A DNA stretch of 64,000 nucleotides from Streptomyces antibioticus. Its GTDB lineage: Bacteria; Actinomycetota; Actinomycetes; Streptomycetales; Streptomycetaceae. This document shows, in pieces, positions 9,867-18,624 of this stretch (positions within the stretch are counted from its first letter, which is position 1; each line of letters begins with the position of its first letter). The translations under genes and the position numbers were made by a program. Below the pieces are notes generated by a model. It had not been told where the DNA came from. It was given only the letters and a program-made list of their open reading frames with translations, and made no database searches. The stretch lies in contig NZ_CM007717.1 of the NCBI RefSeq assembly GCF_002019855.1, positions 3,621,636 through 3,685,635 of the forward strand. Reading direction: 5' to 3'.

Positions 9867-10241
9867 ATGGCCAACACCGAAACCGCGCTGAAAGAGGCCC
9901 TCGCCACCATCGAGGGTGCCTCGGCGGCCGCGCTCGTCGACTACACCAGCGGGATGGCGCTGGGCACCCTGGGCGGCAGCAAGAGCTTCGACCTGAACGT
10001 CGCCGCGGCGGGCAACACCGATGTGGTGCGCGCCAAGATGCGCACCATGGAGCACCTCGGGCTGAAGGCGCAGATCGAGGACATCCTGATCACGCTGTCC
10101 GACCAGTACCACCTGATCCGGCTGATCAGCGGCCGGGGCGGCAACGGCCTCTTCCTCTACCTGGTGCTGGACGCCAAGCGGGCCAACCTGGCGATGGCCC
10201 GCCACCAGCTCCGCAAGATCGAGGAGGACCTGGAGGTCTGA
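9867..10241 (+). CDS. Roadblock/LC7-like protein, third copy
   Basis: The 124-residue protein is a paralogue of the product of 8065..8460: VDYTSGMALGTLGG matches VDWTSGLALGSVGD, and ILITLSDQYHLIRLIS matches LIISNRDSYHLLRFVS. GAGGAG lies about 9 bases before the ATG at 9867. It is separated from the preceding Roadblock gene by 23 bases, so all four genes are likely one transcript. It ends close to the convergent membrane protein gene at 10260. Confidence 0.72.
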   Translation: MANTETALKEALATIEGASAAALVDYTSGMALGTLGGSKSFDLNVAAAGNTDVVRAKMRTMEHLGLKAQIEDILITLSDQYHLIRLISGRGGNGLFLYLVLDAKRANLAMARHQLRKIEEDLEV

Positions 10242-10259
10242 GGACGTCCGGGCGCCGCC

Positions 10260-10871
10260 TCAGGCGTAGACGTCGGTGCGGCGGCGCGCCCCTCCCGGGG
10301 CCGCGTCGCCCGCGGCGACACCGGTGGTCCGGTAGCCCTTGACGGCCTTGCCCGCGGGGCGTCCGCCGAGGCGGTCCAGCCAGTCGACGCGCACCCACAG
10401 CAGCGCGTCCCCGGCCCGCTCCAGCCGGCCGATCCGGGCGGCCTTCAGCCGCAGCCCGGCGCCCCAGCCGGCGAGCAGCATGCCGCCGGCCGCGGGCACG
10501 GCGAAGGAGCTGCCCAGCGCGGCCGCCAGGGCGAGCAGCAGCCACCAGCGGTGGCCCCGCCGCCAGACGCGGACGGTGACCGCCCGGTCCTGGAGCACAT
10601 CGCCCCGGCCGGCCCGGGCGGCCCCGCGCGCCAGCGCGGCGAAACGGCCCTGTCCGCGCACCGCCACCACGGCGGCCGTCACCAGGAACAGCGCGGCCCC
10701 GGCCAGCACCCCGATCCGGCGGCCGGTGAGCCCGGGCGGCAGCACCCCGACCCCGGCCGCGAACACCCCGGCCCACCACAGCGGCGCGGCTCCGGCCCGT
10801 ACGACGACGGCCACCCGTGCCAGTCCCTGTCCCCCGCGCCCCTCACGCCCCGCGCGCTTTCCACGTGCCAC
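10260..10871 (-). CDS. Hypothetical membrane protein
   Basis: I do not recognise a family. The 203-residue protein has a basic N terminus, two hydrophobic segments at about residues 28-70 (including VLAGAALFLVTAAVVAV) and a third near residue 110 (WWLLLALAAALGSSFAV), followed by a soluble, arginine-rich C-terminal part. It converges with the Roadblock cluster and is preceded by the RpiR regulator gene on the same strand with a gap of 94 bases. Confidence 0.7.
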   Translation of the reverse strand: MARGKRAGREGRGGQGLARVAVVVRAGAAPLWWAGVFAAGVGVLPPGLTGRRIGVLAGAALFLVTAAVVAVRGQGRFAALARGAARAGRGDVLQDRAVTVRVWRRGHRWWLLLALAAALGSSFAVPAAGGMLLAGWGAGLRLKAARIGRLERAGDALLWVRVDWLDRLGGRPAGKAVKGYRTTGVAAGDAAPGGARRRTDVYA

Positions 10872-10965
10872 TGTCCCGCCTCCTCGCCGTGTTCCCTGTC
10901 CTGTCGGGCGGGCAGGCTAGCGAGCGAAGGTGAGACGAGTCTGAGAACCGGGCCCGCCAGCCCCG

Positions 10966-11826
10966 CTATTCGACGAACAGCCCGCGCGCCGCGGCCCGTG
11001 CGTCGAACTCCTCCAGGCGGGCCTGCGCGTCGGGCAGGTCGTCGCACATCGCCTCCAGCAGCACCCGGCCCAGCAGCATCGGCGCGCACGCCGTGTCGAA
11101 GGCGAGCCCGGTGCCGACGGCGGCCGGGAGCAGCAGGTCGGAGACCTTGGCGACCGGGGCGAACGCCGAGTCGGCGACGGTGACCACGCTCAGCCCGGCC
11201 TCCTTGGCGTGGCCGAGGGTGTCCAGGACCTCGCGGGGGTGCCGGGGCAGCGCGAAGCAGAGCAGCGCGGTGGCGCCCGCGCGGACGGCGGCGTCGATCC
11301 GGTCCTGGACCATCGAGCCGCCCTCGTGCAGCAGCCGGACGTCCGGATGGACCTTGGCGGCGAAGTAGGCGAACCCGTACGCCTGGGAGGCGGCGGCGCG
11401 CAGGCCCAGCACGGGCAGCGGGCGGGAGGCGGCGAGCAGCCGGCCGGCCCGGCGCACCGGGCGCGGGTCGGCGAGCAGGTCGGCGAGGTGCCGCAGATTC
11501 TCGATCTCGGCCTCGACGGCCTGCTGGTACTCGTTGAACGACGCCGAGCCGGGGCTCTGTTCGACGGGCGCGACCTCGCGCAGATGCCTGCGCAGGGCGG
11601 GGTAGCCGTCGAAGCCGAGGGCGACCGCGAAGCGGGTCACGGAGGGCTGGCTGACCCCGGCCAGCTCGGCCAGCTCCACGCTGGACAGGAACGGCACGTC
11701 GGGGGCGCGGCGCACCATGCTGTGGGCGATGCGCCGCTGGGTCGGGGTCAGCCGGTGCCCCTCGAAGAGCGCCTGAAGCCGCCCCGCAGGTGTGTCCGCC
11801 ACGCTCATGTCGCTCTCCGCGCTCAT
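10966..11826 (-). CDS. MurR/RpiR-family transcriptional regulator
   Basis: The 286-residue protein has an N-terminal RpiR helix-turn-helix (SVELAELAGVSQPSVTRFA, about residues 48-66) and a C-terminal SIS sugar-phosphate-binding domain, with VLGLRAAASQAYGFAYFAAK and LLCFALPRHPREVLDTL. Members sense phosphosugars and control sugar or amino-sugar use. GGGGAG lies 7 bases before the ATG at 11826. No sugar-metabolic gene is adjacent, so the target is unclear. It is divergent from the small membrane protein gene at 11982. Confidence 0.88.
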   Translation of the reverse strand: MSAESDMSVADTPAGRLQALFEGHRLTPTQRRIAHSMVRRAPDVPFLSSVELAELAGVSQPSVTRFAVALGFDGYPALRRHLREVAPVEQSPGSASFNEYQQAVEAEIENLRHLADLLADPRPVRRAGRLLAASRPLPVLGLRAAASQAYGFAYFAAKVHPDVRLLHEGGSMVQDRIDAAVRAGATALLCFALPRHPREVLDTLGHAKEAGLSVVTVADSAFAPVAKVSDLLLPAAVGTGLAFDTACAPMLLGRVLLEAMCDDLPDAQARLEEFDARAAARGLFVE

Positions 11827-11981
11827 GCCCCGCTCCCCCTCCGGATGTCCCCGCCACCCTATTCACTCGGCAAGGAGTGTGCATGGGGTCATGCAGCCCG
11901 GATCCGACTGGGGGGCTACCCCCAGTGCGTCGGGTGTCCGCGCTCCCTACCGTGAGGGGCATGACGGGATGGGAGACCACG

Positions 11982-12407
11982 ATGGACCGGCAGGACAGCG
12001 ACCTGAAGAAGGAACTCGACGCCACCCTGCACGCCCGCAGGGAGCTGGGCGAGGAGTACGAGTCCGCGCTGGTCGACTCGTTCCTGGAGAAGGTCGACCA
12101 GCGCATCGACGGCGCGGTGGAGCGGCGGGTGCGCCGTCAGCTCGCCGAACGGCAGATGGTGGCGGCCCGGGACTCCCGTTCGCCCGGGGACCGGGACTCG
12201 TGGGGCGAGCGCTTCGGCTTCGGCATCGTCTCGCTGGTGCTGGCGATCCCGCTGTCGGCGATCGGCGCGGGCACCGGGAAGCTGCCCGGCCTGATCGTGT
12301 CCTGGCTGGGCATCGTCGGCGTGAACGTGGTGCAGGCGGTCCGCGCCAACCCGGGCGCCTTCGGGCGCCGGCGCCGTGCGGCGAAGGACAGCGACTGGGA
12401 GGACTGA
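11982..12407 (+). CDS. Small integral membrane protein
   Basis: The 141-residue protein has a charged N-terminal half with coiled-coil character (ELDATLHARRELGEEYESAL) and two hydrophobic segments at about residues 77-96 and 100-122, then a basic tail. I chose the ATG at 11982, which has GGGAG 7 bases upstream, over the ATG at 11961. I do not recognise a named function; similar small proteins are common in Streptomyces. Confidence 0.75.
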   Translation: MDRQDSDLKKELDATLHARRELGEEYESALVDSFLEKVDQRIDGAVERRVRRQLAERQMVAARDSRSPGDRDSWGERFGFGIVSLVLAIPLSAIGAGTGKLPGLIVSWLGIVGVNVVQAVRANPGAFGRRRRAAKDSDWED

Positions 12408-12470
12408 CCTCCCGCGGGAGAACACCCGCCGGGAACGCCGGGAACGCCGGAAATGCCGGGAGAAGTGTGT

Positions 12471-12525
12471 CGCGGGGACCGCCGCACCCCCGTTGCCGGG
12501 GGGCGGGACGACGGCGGTCCCCGCG
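12471..12525. terminator. Stem-loop terminator, 14-bp stem
   Basis: CGCGGGGACCGCCG (12471-12484) pairs perfectly with CGGCGGTCCCCGCG (12512-12525) across a 27-base loop. It lies 64 bases after the stop of the membrane protein gene and probably ends that transcript. Streptomyces terminators often lack a U-tract. Confidence 0.65.
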
Positions 12526-12792
12526 TGGGACGCGGGCCGGGTCAGGCCGGGCTTGCGCGCCCTTGGCGCCTGTGGAGGTCCGGGAGCCGCTCCGGAGGTC
12601 CGTGACGCCGTTCGGTTTGCCGGCCGGGGCGGGGAGCCGCTCCCGCCCTGCCGACATCCACCAATCTGCCGGACGCGTGTTAAGCGTGTGCTGCGCGGAC
12701 GTGACACGCTCGTACCACTTCCGCGAAGTCCACCTTTTCGGTCGGCAAACGGAAGTTCCGCTCCCGTCGGCGCGGTTCACCGAAGGTTTCCC
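12526..12792. other. Non-coding stretch between convergent genes
   Basis: I see no gene here. GGGAGCCGCTCC occurs twice, at 12582-12593 and 12632-12643, exactly 50 bases apart; each copy is itself a short inverted repeat. The rest shows no recognisable signal. Confidence 0.4.
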
Positions 12793-12825
12793 CGGGGTTT
12801 CCCCGTGCGGACCGGGGAAACCCCG
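12793..12825 (-). terminator. Terminator of the cystathionine beta-synthase gene
   Basis: CGGGGTTTCCCC (12793-12804) and GGGGAAACCCCG (12814-12825) form a perfect 12-bp stem with a 9-base loop. It begins 6 bases after the cbs stop on the minus strand. Confidence 0.8.
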
Positions 12826-12831
12826 TTCCCC

Positions 12832-14220
12832 CTACTTGCCGCCCTTGGCCAGGAAGGCCAGCAGGTCCTGGCGGCTGACGACCCCGGTGGGCTTGCCCTC
12901 GACGAGGACGATCGCCGCGTCCGCGGTGCCGAGCACCGACATCAGGTCGCCGACCGGCTCACCGGAGCCGACCTGCGGCAGCGGGGCCGACATGTGCTTC
13001 TCCAGCGGGTCGGAGAGGGAGGCGCGCTGGGTGAAGAGCGCGTCCAGCAGCTCCCGCTCCACGACCGACCCGACGACCTCGGCGGCCATCACGTCCGGGT
13101 GACCGGCGCCGGGCTTCACGATCGGCATCTGCGAGACGCCGTACTCGCGCAGCACCTCGATGGCCTGGCCGACCGTCTCGTCCGGGTGCATGTGGACGAG
13201 GGACGGGATCGCGCCGTGCTCCTTGTCGTTCAGGACGTCGGCGACGCGGGCGCTGGGGCCCTGGTCCTCCAGGAAGCCGTAGTCGGCCATCCACTCGTCG
13301 TTGAAGATCTTGGAGAGGTAGCCGCGGCCGCTGTCCGGCAGCAGCACGACGACGACGTCGTCCGGGCCGAGCCGCTCGGCGACCCGCAGCGCCGCCACCA
13401 CGGCCATGCCGCAGGAGCCGCCGACCAGCAGGCCCTCCTCCTTGGCCAGGCGGCGGGTCATCTGGAAGGAGTCCTTGTCGGACACCGGCACGATCTCGTC
13501 GGCGACGGTCCGGTCGTAGGCGGTCGGCCAGAAGTCCTCGCCGACGCCCTCGACCAGGTACGGCCGGCCGGAGCCGCCGGAGTACACCGAGCCCTCCGGG
13601 TCGGCGCCGATGACCTGGACGGCGCCCTCGCTGGCGTCCTTCAGATAGCGGCCGGTGCCGGAGATGGTGCCGCCGGTGCCCACGCCCGCGACGAAGTGGG
13701 TGATCTTCCCCTCCGTCTGCTCCCACAGCTCGGGGCCGGTCGAGTGGTAGTGGGAGAGCGGGTTGTTGGGGTTGGAGTACTGGTCGGGCTTCCAGGCGCC
13801 CGGCGTCTCACGGACCAGCCGGTCGGAGACGTTGTAGTAGGAGTCCGGGTGCTCGGGGTCCACGGCGGTCGGGCAGACGACGACCTCGGCGCCGTACGCG
13901 CGCAGCACGTTGATCTTGTCGGTGCTCACCTTGTCGGGGCACACGAAGATGCACTTGTACCCCTTCTGCTGCGCCACGATGGCGAGGCCCACGCCGGTGT
14001 TGCCGCTGGTCGGCTCGACGATCGTGCCGCCCGGCTTCAGCTCCCCGCTCTTCTCGGCGGCCTCGATCATGCGCAGGGCGATGCGGTCCTTCACGGATCC
14101 GCCCGGGTTGAAGTACTCCACCTTGGCCAGAACGGTCGCCTGGATGCCCTGGGTCACGTTGTTGAGCTTCACCAGCGGGGTGTTGCCGACGAGACTGATC
14201 ATCGAGTCGTGGAATTGCAC
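12832..14220 (-). CDS. cbs: Cystathionine beta-synthase
   Basis: The enzyme condenses serine (or a related donor) with homocysteine to give cystathionine in transsulfuration. The 462-residue protein has a PLP-dependent fold-type II domain: lysine in PGGSVKDRIALRM near residue 45, EPTSGNTGVGLA, and the phosphate-binding GVGTGGTISGTGRYLK. A C-terminal pair of CBS regulatory domains spans about residues 335-460. The long form with tandem CBS domains favours Cbs over a plain cysteine synthase. I chose GTG at 14220, with GGAGA 6 bases upstream; the frame is open further upstream but without a credible start. Confidence 0.92.
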   Translation of the reverse strand: MQFHDSMISLVGNTPLVKLNNVTQGIQATVLAKVEYFNPGGSVKDRIALRMIEAAEKSGELKPGGTIVEPTSGNTGVGLAIVAQQKGYKCIFVCPDKVSTDKINVLRAYGAEVVVCPTAVDPEHPDSYYNVSDRLVRETPGAWKPDQYSNPNNPLSHYHSTGPELWEQTEGKITHFVAGVGTGGTISGTGRYLKDASEGAVQVIGADPEGSVYSGGSGRPYLVEGVGEDFWPTAYDRTVADEIVPVSDKDSFQMTRRLAKEEGLLVGGSCGMAVVAALRVAERLGPDDVVVVLLPDSGRGYLSKIFNDEWMADYGFLEDQGPSARVADVLNDKEHGAIPSLVHMHPDETVGQAIEVLREYGVSQMPIVKPGAGHPDVMAAEVVGSVVERELLDALFTQRASLSDPLEKHMSAPLPQVGSGEPVGDLMSVLGTADAAIVLVEGKPTGVVSRQDLLAFLAKGGK

Positions 14221-14369
14221 CGTTGTCTCCGGTTGCTTGCAAAAACAGTGGTCGTAGTGGTTACGCCAGGGTACGGCCCGGCGTGCGGGTTCACTCGCCG
14301 TCGAGATTGGCCGACGGTCCGTACGGGGCAAGGAGTGGGTGTACGGACACGAGGAGGTGGCGTCGAGGC

Positions 14370-15422
14370 ATGACGAGCATGTCGAGGGCGAGGGTGGCCC
14401 GGCGGATCGCGGCCGGCGCGGCCTACGGCGGTGGCGGCGTCGGTCTGGCCGGGGCGGCCGCCGTGGGGCTGCTGCTGGCGGAGGCGCGGCTGGCCCGCCG
14501 CCATGTGAACGGCAACGGCGAGCAGGCGCGGGTCCCGCGCGCGGAGGGCCGCTACGGCCGCACGTACGACGCACCCGGCACCCCCGGCGCGGACCCGCTG
14601 CGGCTGGCGCTGCTGGGCGACTCCACGGCCGCGGGGCAGGGGGTGCGCCGCTCGGGGCAGACGCCGGGCGCGCTGCTGGCGTCGGGGCTCGCGGCGGTGG
14701 CGGAACGCCCGGTGGAGCTGCGCAACGTGGCCCTGCCGGGGGCCCAGTCGGACGATCTGGACCGGCAGGTGGCGCTGATCGTCGGGGATCCGGGCGGCCG
14801 GGTGCCCGACATCTGCGTGATCATGATCGGCGCGAACGACGTCACCCACCGGATGCCGCCGACCCGCTCGGTGCGCCATCTGTCGGCCGCGGTACGGCGG
14901 CTGCGCACGGCCGGTGCCGAGGTGGTGGTGGGCACCTGTCCCGACCTGGGCACGATCGAGCCGGTACCGCAGCCGCTGCGCTGGCTGGCGCGCCGGGCCT
15001 CCCGTCAGCTCGCGGCGGCGCAGACGATCGGGGTGGTCGAGCAGGGCGGGCGCACGGTGTCGCTGGGCGATCTGCTGGGGCCGGAGTTCGAGGCGAACCC
15101 GCGCGAGCTGTTCGGCCCGGACCACTACCACCCGTCCGCCGAGGGCTACGCCACGGCGGCCATGGCGGTCCTGCCGACGCTGTGCGCCGCGCTGGGGCTG
15201 TGGCCGGCCGAGGAGGAGCGGCCGGACGCCGCGCGCCGGGAGGGCTTCCTGCCGGTGGCCCGGGCGGCGGCGGAGGCGGCCTCGGAGGCCGGTACGGAGG
15301 TCGCGGCGGCGATGCCGACGGGCCCGCGCGGTCCCTGGGCGCTGCTCAAGCGGCGGCGCAGGCGGCGGGTCGCCGAGGCGGAGCCGGCGCCGGCGTCCCC
15401 CACCAGCCCGTCGGGGGTCTGA
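14370..15422 (+). CDS. SGNH/GDSL-family hydrolase, membrane-anchored
   Basis: The 350-residue protein has one N-terminal hydrophobic segment (about residues 10-33) and an SGNH esterase domain. Block I reads LALLGDSTAAGQG with the nucleophilic serine, block III is IGANDVT, and block V is FGPDHYHPSAEGY with the catalytic Asp and His. It probably acts outside the membrane on an ester substrate that cannot be predicted. A basic, low-complexity C-terminal tail follows the domain. The start at 14370 has GAGGAGG slightly far upstream; the ATG at 14379 is an alternative. It is divergent from cbs. Confidence 0.87.
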   Translation: MTSMSRARVARRIAAGAAYGGGGVGLAGAAAVGLLLAEARLARRHVNGNGEQARVPRAEGRYGRTYDAPGTPGADPLRLALLGDSTAAGQGVRRSGQTPGALLASGLAAVAERPVELRNVALPGAQSDDLDRQVALIVGDPGGRVPDICVIMIGANDVTHRMPPTRSVRHLSAAVRRLRTAGAEVVVGTCPDLGTIEPVPQPLRWLARRASRQLAAAQTIGVVEQGGRTVSLGDLLGPEFEANPRELFGPDHYHPSAEGYATAAMAVLPTLCAALGLWPAEEERPDAARREGFLPVARAAAEAASEAGTEVAAAMPTGPRGPWALLKRRRRRRVAEAEPAPASPTSPSGV

Positions 15423-15462
15423 CACCGGCCCCCGCCCGGCGGGAGCCCGACCGAGAAAAAAG

Positions 15463-15472
15463 CAAGCGCTTG
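15463..15472. promoter_or_regulatory. Perfect palindrome CAAGCGCTTG before the thiolase gene
   Basis: The 10-bp palindrome CAAGCGCTTG lies 137 bases before the thiolase start and 41 bases after the esterase stop. TetR-type regulators of acyl-CoA metabolism often recognise AAGCGCTT-like cores, so it may be an operator for the thiolase gene. This is inference from position and symmetry. Confidence 0.4.
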
Positions 15473-15480
15473 GAAAGTGC

Positions 15481-15516
15481 GGCCAGGGTCACACCCCCAT
15501 CACCGTGACCCTGGCC
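15481..15516. terminator. Inverted repeat, 12-bp arms
   Basis: GGCCAGGGTCAC (15481-15492) pairs perfectly with GTGACCCTGGCC (15505-15516) across a 12-base loop. It is most simply the terminator of the esterase gene, but it also lies in the leader of the thiolase gene and could act there. Confidence 0.6.
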
Positions 15517-15608
15517 ATACGGACCGGTAACTTCCCACTCAGCCCTGCCCGGAAGTTCCTCCGACGCCACCATCCGCACGCCAACATCCGCAAGCCACTG
15601 GAGCCGTG

Positions 15609-16829
15609 ATGCCCGAAGCCGTCATCGTCTCGACCGCCCGCTCCCCCATCGGCCGCGCCGTCAAGGGCTCGCTGAAGGACCTGCGCCCGGACGACCTCAC
15701 CGCCACGATCATCCAGGCCGCCCTGGCGAAGATCCCCGAGCTGGACCCGCGGGAGATCGACGACCTGATGCTCGGCTGCGGTCTGCCCGGCGGCGAGCAG
15801 GGCTACAACCTGGGCCGGATCGTCGCGGTGCGGATGGGCATGGACCATCTGCCCGGCTGCACGATCACCCGCTACTGTTCCTCGTCCCTCCAGACCAGCC
15901 GCATGGCGCTGCACGCCATCAAGGCCGGCGAGGGCGACGTCTTCATCTCGGCCGGCGTCGAGACGGTCTCCCGGTTCGCCAAGGGCAGCTCCGACGGCCT
16001 CCCGGACACCACCAACCCGCTCTTCGACGAGGCCCAGGCCCGCACCGCCGCCACCGCCGCGTCCGAGGGCTCCACCTGGCACGACCCGCGCGAGGACGGC
16101 CTGCTCCCCGACCCCTACATCGCGATGGGCCAGACCGCGGAGAACCTGGCCCGCGCCAAGGGCGTCACCCGCCAGGACATGGACGAGTTCGCCGTCCGCT
16201 CCCAGAACCTCGCCGAGGAAGCCATCAAGAACGGCTTCTGGGAGCGCGAGATCACCCCGGTGACCCTCCCGGACGGCACGGTCGTCGCCAAGGACGACGG
16301 CCCGCGCGCCGGCGTCACCCTGGAGGCCGTGCAGGGCCTCAAGCCGGTCTTCCGCCCCGACGGCCTCGTGACCGCCGGCAACTGCTGCCCGCTGAACGAC
16401 GGCGCCGCCGCGGTCGTCGTCATGTCCGACACCAAGGCCCGCGAGCTGGGCCTCACCCCGCTCGCCCGGATCGTGTCGACCGGTGTCTCCGGCCTCTCCC
16501 CCGAGATCATGGGCCTCGGCCCGGTCGAGGCGTCCCAGCAGGCGCTGCGCCGCGCCGGTCTCACCATCGACGACATCGACCTGGTCGAGATCAACGAGGC
16601 GTTCGCCGCGCAGGTGATCCCCTCCTACCGCGACCTCGGCATCGACCTCGACAAGCTGAACGTCAACGGCGGCGCCATCGCCGTCGGCCACCCCTTCGGC
16701 ATGACGGGCGCCCGCATCACCGGCACGCTCATCAACTCCCTCCAGTTCCACGACAAGCAGTTCGGTCTGGAGACGATGTGCGTGGGCGGCGGCCAGGGCA
16801 TGGCGATGGTGATCGAGCGCCTGAGCTGA
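15609..16829 (+). CDS. Acetyl-CoA C-acetyltransferase (thiolase)
   Basis: Thiolases catalyse thiolytic cleavage or condensation of acyl-CoA units. The 406-residue protein has the full catalytic set: nucleophilic Cys90 in [14 protein letters not shown], the His in [17 protein letters not shown] near residue 361 and the second Cys in [11 protein letters not shown] near residue 391; NEAFAAQ is also present. The ATG at 15609 has GGAG 6 bases upstream and is preferred to an overlapping GTG at 15606. Degradative and biosynthetic thiolases cannot be separated from sequence alone. No FadB-type partner is adjacent. Confidence 0.93.
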   Translation: MPEAVIVSTARSPIGRAVKGSLKDLRPDDLTATIIQAALAKIPELDPREIDDLMLGCGLPGGEQGYNLGRIVAVRMGMDHLPGCTITRYCSSSLQTSRMALHAIKAGEGDVFISAGVETVSRFAKGSSDGLPDTTNPLFDEAQARTAATAASEGSTWHDPREDGLLPDPYIAMGQTAENLARAKGVTRQDMDEFAVRSQNLAEEAIKNGFWEREITPVTLPDGTVVAKDDGPRAGVTLEAVQGLKPVFRPDGLVTAGNCCPLNDGAAAVVVMSDTKARELGLTPLARIVSTGVSGLSPEIMGLGPVEASQQALRRAGLTIDDIDLVEINEAFAAQVIPSYRDLGIDLDKLNVNGGAIAVGHPFGMTGARITGTLINSLQFHDKQFGLETMCVGGGQGMAMVIERLS

Positions 16830-16871
16830 ACAGGCCCTCTGCGTAACCGTTTCAGCACCATCCGTCACGCA

Positions 16872-16910
16872 ACGGCCCGGAGTTCGGGAAGCACCTGAAC
16901 TCCGGGCCGT
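16872..16910 (+). terminator. Thiolase terminator, 14-bp stem
   Basis: ACGGCCCGGAGTTC (16872-16885) and GAACTCCGGGCCGT (16897-16910) form a perfect stem with an 11-base loop, 42 bases after the thiolase stop. Confidence 0.85.
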
Positions 16911-17104
16911 TCCGTGATCCAATCTCCCCCAGGATGTGACCTATCTCCCTCGGAAGGGGATTTACGCAGCTCAGCGCCGTTCAGCACCTAACCCCAGACC
17001 CAAGGACCTGTCCGTTTCGTGACGTTACGCACTGACAGAGGGATAGTCCGCCCTTCAAGCTGATGTAGGAAGTCGGGGGTCGACTTTGAACCGGGAGTAC
17101 GTCA

Positions 17105-17896
17105 GTGAGCGCCATGCAGATCGCCTTGCTGGTCACCACGGCCGCGACGGGCGCCGTGGGAGTCGCCGTCCTGCGCACCCTGTTGCAGTTGCGCCGGCAG
17201 GTCGCCGCCCTGCACACCCAGCTCGCCGAGAACCACGCCGCGCAGACGCGCGGATTCGTTCCGGCGGCCCGGGCCACGAGCGACACCGCCGAGATACGCG
17301 CGGCCGTGACCGAGGCCCTCGCCGAGGAGCGGGAGCGGGAACTCGCCGAGGCCCGCGCCTTCTGGGCGGCCCAGGAGGCGCGTGACGCCTCCGACGCCCC
17401 CACGCTGCTGGGGCTGCCGGACAGTGAGCTGTTCCTGCCCCGCCAGGCCGACTTCGTGGGCATGGAGCCGCTGGAGCCGGTCGCCGAGCCGGGCGCGGAC
17501 GCCGACGAGTTCGCCGGGGAGTCCGCCGAACTGGCCGCGGCCCGCCGCCGGCACCCGTCCCACCCGGACTTCGTCCCGGTCCAGTCGCCGATCGTGAACG
17601 ACCACGAGCGCACCGTGACCACCCTGGAGGAGCTGGCCGCCTCCCAGGTCCGGCTGACCGACGTCCGCCCGGGTCCGCTCGGCACCCTCGACGTCTATGT
17701 CTTCGCCGACGGCACCACCCTGTGCATGACCCCGGGGCACCGGGAGACCGCCGAGCGGCTCTCCGCGGCCCTGTCGGCCGGCGAGACGCCGTTCCTCCTC
17801 GGCGGCTCCGGCATCTCGGGTGCCTACACCCTGACCTTCGCCTGCGGCGAGGAGAACATCTACATCCTGGCGGACCGCGTCATCGCCTCGCTCTGA
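17105..17896 (+). CDS. Hypothetical membrane-anchored protein
   Basis: The 263-residue protein has one N-terminal transmembrane segment (about residues 5-24), then a charged helical stretch with coiled-coil character (QLRRQVAALHTQLAENHAAQ), then a globular C-terminal domain (VRLTDVRPGPLGTLDVYVFAD to the end). I do not recognise the family. The GTG at 17105 has GGGAG about 8 bases upstream; an ATG nine bases later is possible. The topology suggests a cytoplasmic domain tethered to the membrane. Confidence 0.75.
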   Translation: MSAMQIALLVTTAATGAVGVAVLRTLLQLRRQVAALHTQLAENHAAQTRGFVPAARATSDTAEIRAAVTEALAEERERELAEARAFWAAQEARDASDAPTLLGLPDSELFLPRQADFVGMEPLEPVAEPGADADEFAGESAELAAARRRHPSHPDFVPVQSPIVNDHERTVTTLEELAASQVRLTDVRPGPLGTLDVYVFADGTTLCMTPGHRETAERLSAALSAGETPFLLGGSGISGAYTLTFACGEENIYILADRVIASL

Positions 17897-17907
17897 GCCG
17901 GACCGCG

Positions 17908-18219
17908 TCAGACCCCGGCCCGCTTGCGGGCCTCCTCCACCAGCCGCACCGCCTCCTCCACCTGGCCCTCGTCGTCGAGCACGAGGGCCAAGTCGTGTGC
18001 GGCCACGGTGATTTGGTCGGCGGCGGCGAACATCCCGGCGTCCGGCATCTCGCGCGGCTCCGCCGCCGGTTCCTCGATGGACTGCGCCCACCGGGCCAAC
18101 TGCCGGGCCAGCGCCAGCGCCTCGGCGGCGGCGCCCCGCTGGAGGCGGCTCTGCGGGGCCGCTCTCAGACGATCGGCGAAGTGATCCACCGCACGGGTCA
18201 GGGACGTCGTATCAGCCAC
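17908..18219 (-). CDS. Small helical hypothetical protein
   Basis: A 103-residue, alanine-rich, probably all-helical protein (LARQLARWAQSIEEPAAEPR, then DQITVAAHDLALVLDDEG). I see no known domain. The start is uncertain: GTG at 18219 has no clear ribosome binding site, and GTG at 18267 would add 16 residues. It converges with the gene at 17105 across 11 bases. Confidence 0.6.
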   Translation of the reverse strand: MADTTSLTRAVDHFADRLRAAPQSRLQRGAAAEALALARQLARWAQSIEEPAAEPREMPDAGMFAAADQITVAAHDLALVLDDEGQVEEAVRLVEEARKRAGV

Positions 18220-18323
18220 GCGGTGAGCGTACGCGCCGTACCCGCACTGTTGCCAACGGACGAACACTCAGGCACGGTGACCTGAAGGACCGGCTTACAT
18301 CCCCTTTGCCACCGGAGGCGCCG

Positions 18324-18551
18324 ATGTCCCATGTCCTCTCCGAGGAGACCCATCGCAACCTGCTCGCCCGCATCCCGCACTGCACCGGTCGTGAAGTCTC
18401 CGACTGGCTGCGCACCATCGGCGACGGCCCCGCTCTCCGCTTCGAGGAGAAGGTCAGTTGGCTCCGCCACGAACACAACCTCGCCTACGGCCACGCGAAG
18501 GCGCTCATCCACGAGTACGACCTGAGGAGGGCCGCGCGCAAACTCCTCTAG
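18324..18551 (+). CDS. DUF4287-type small protein
   Basis: The 75-residue protein (ATGCRE-like middle: HCTGREVSDWLRTIG, then FEEKVSWLRHEHNLAYGHAKALI) matches the DUF4287 pattern, a small helical domain of unknown function found in actinobacteria, often alone. GGAGG is placed well before the ATG at 18324. It stands alone and is followed by a strong terminator. Confidence 0.78.
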   Translation: MSHVLSEETHRNLLARIPHCTGREVSDWLRTIGDGPALRFEEKVSWLRHEHNLAYGHAKALIHEYDLRRAARKLL

Positions 18552-18565
18552 CGCGCACACGACGA

Positions 18566-18593
18566 AGGGCCCCGGGAAGAACCCCGGGGCCCT
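18566..18593. terminator. Bidirectional terminator
   Basis: AGGGCCCCGGG (18566-18576) pairs with CCCGGGGCCCT (18583-18593) around a short loop. It sits between the DUF4287 gene and the convergent BI-1 gene and can serve both. Confidence 0.85.
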
Positions 18594-18624
18594 GTCACGC
18601 CGGACACGGTCCGGCGGCCGTCGC

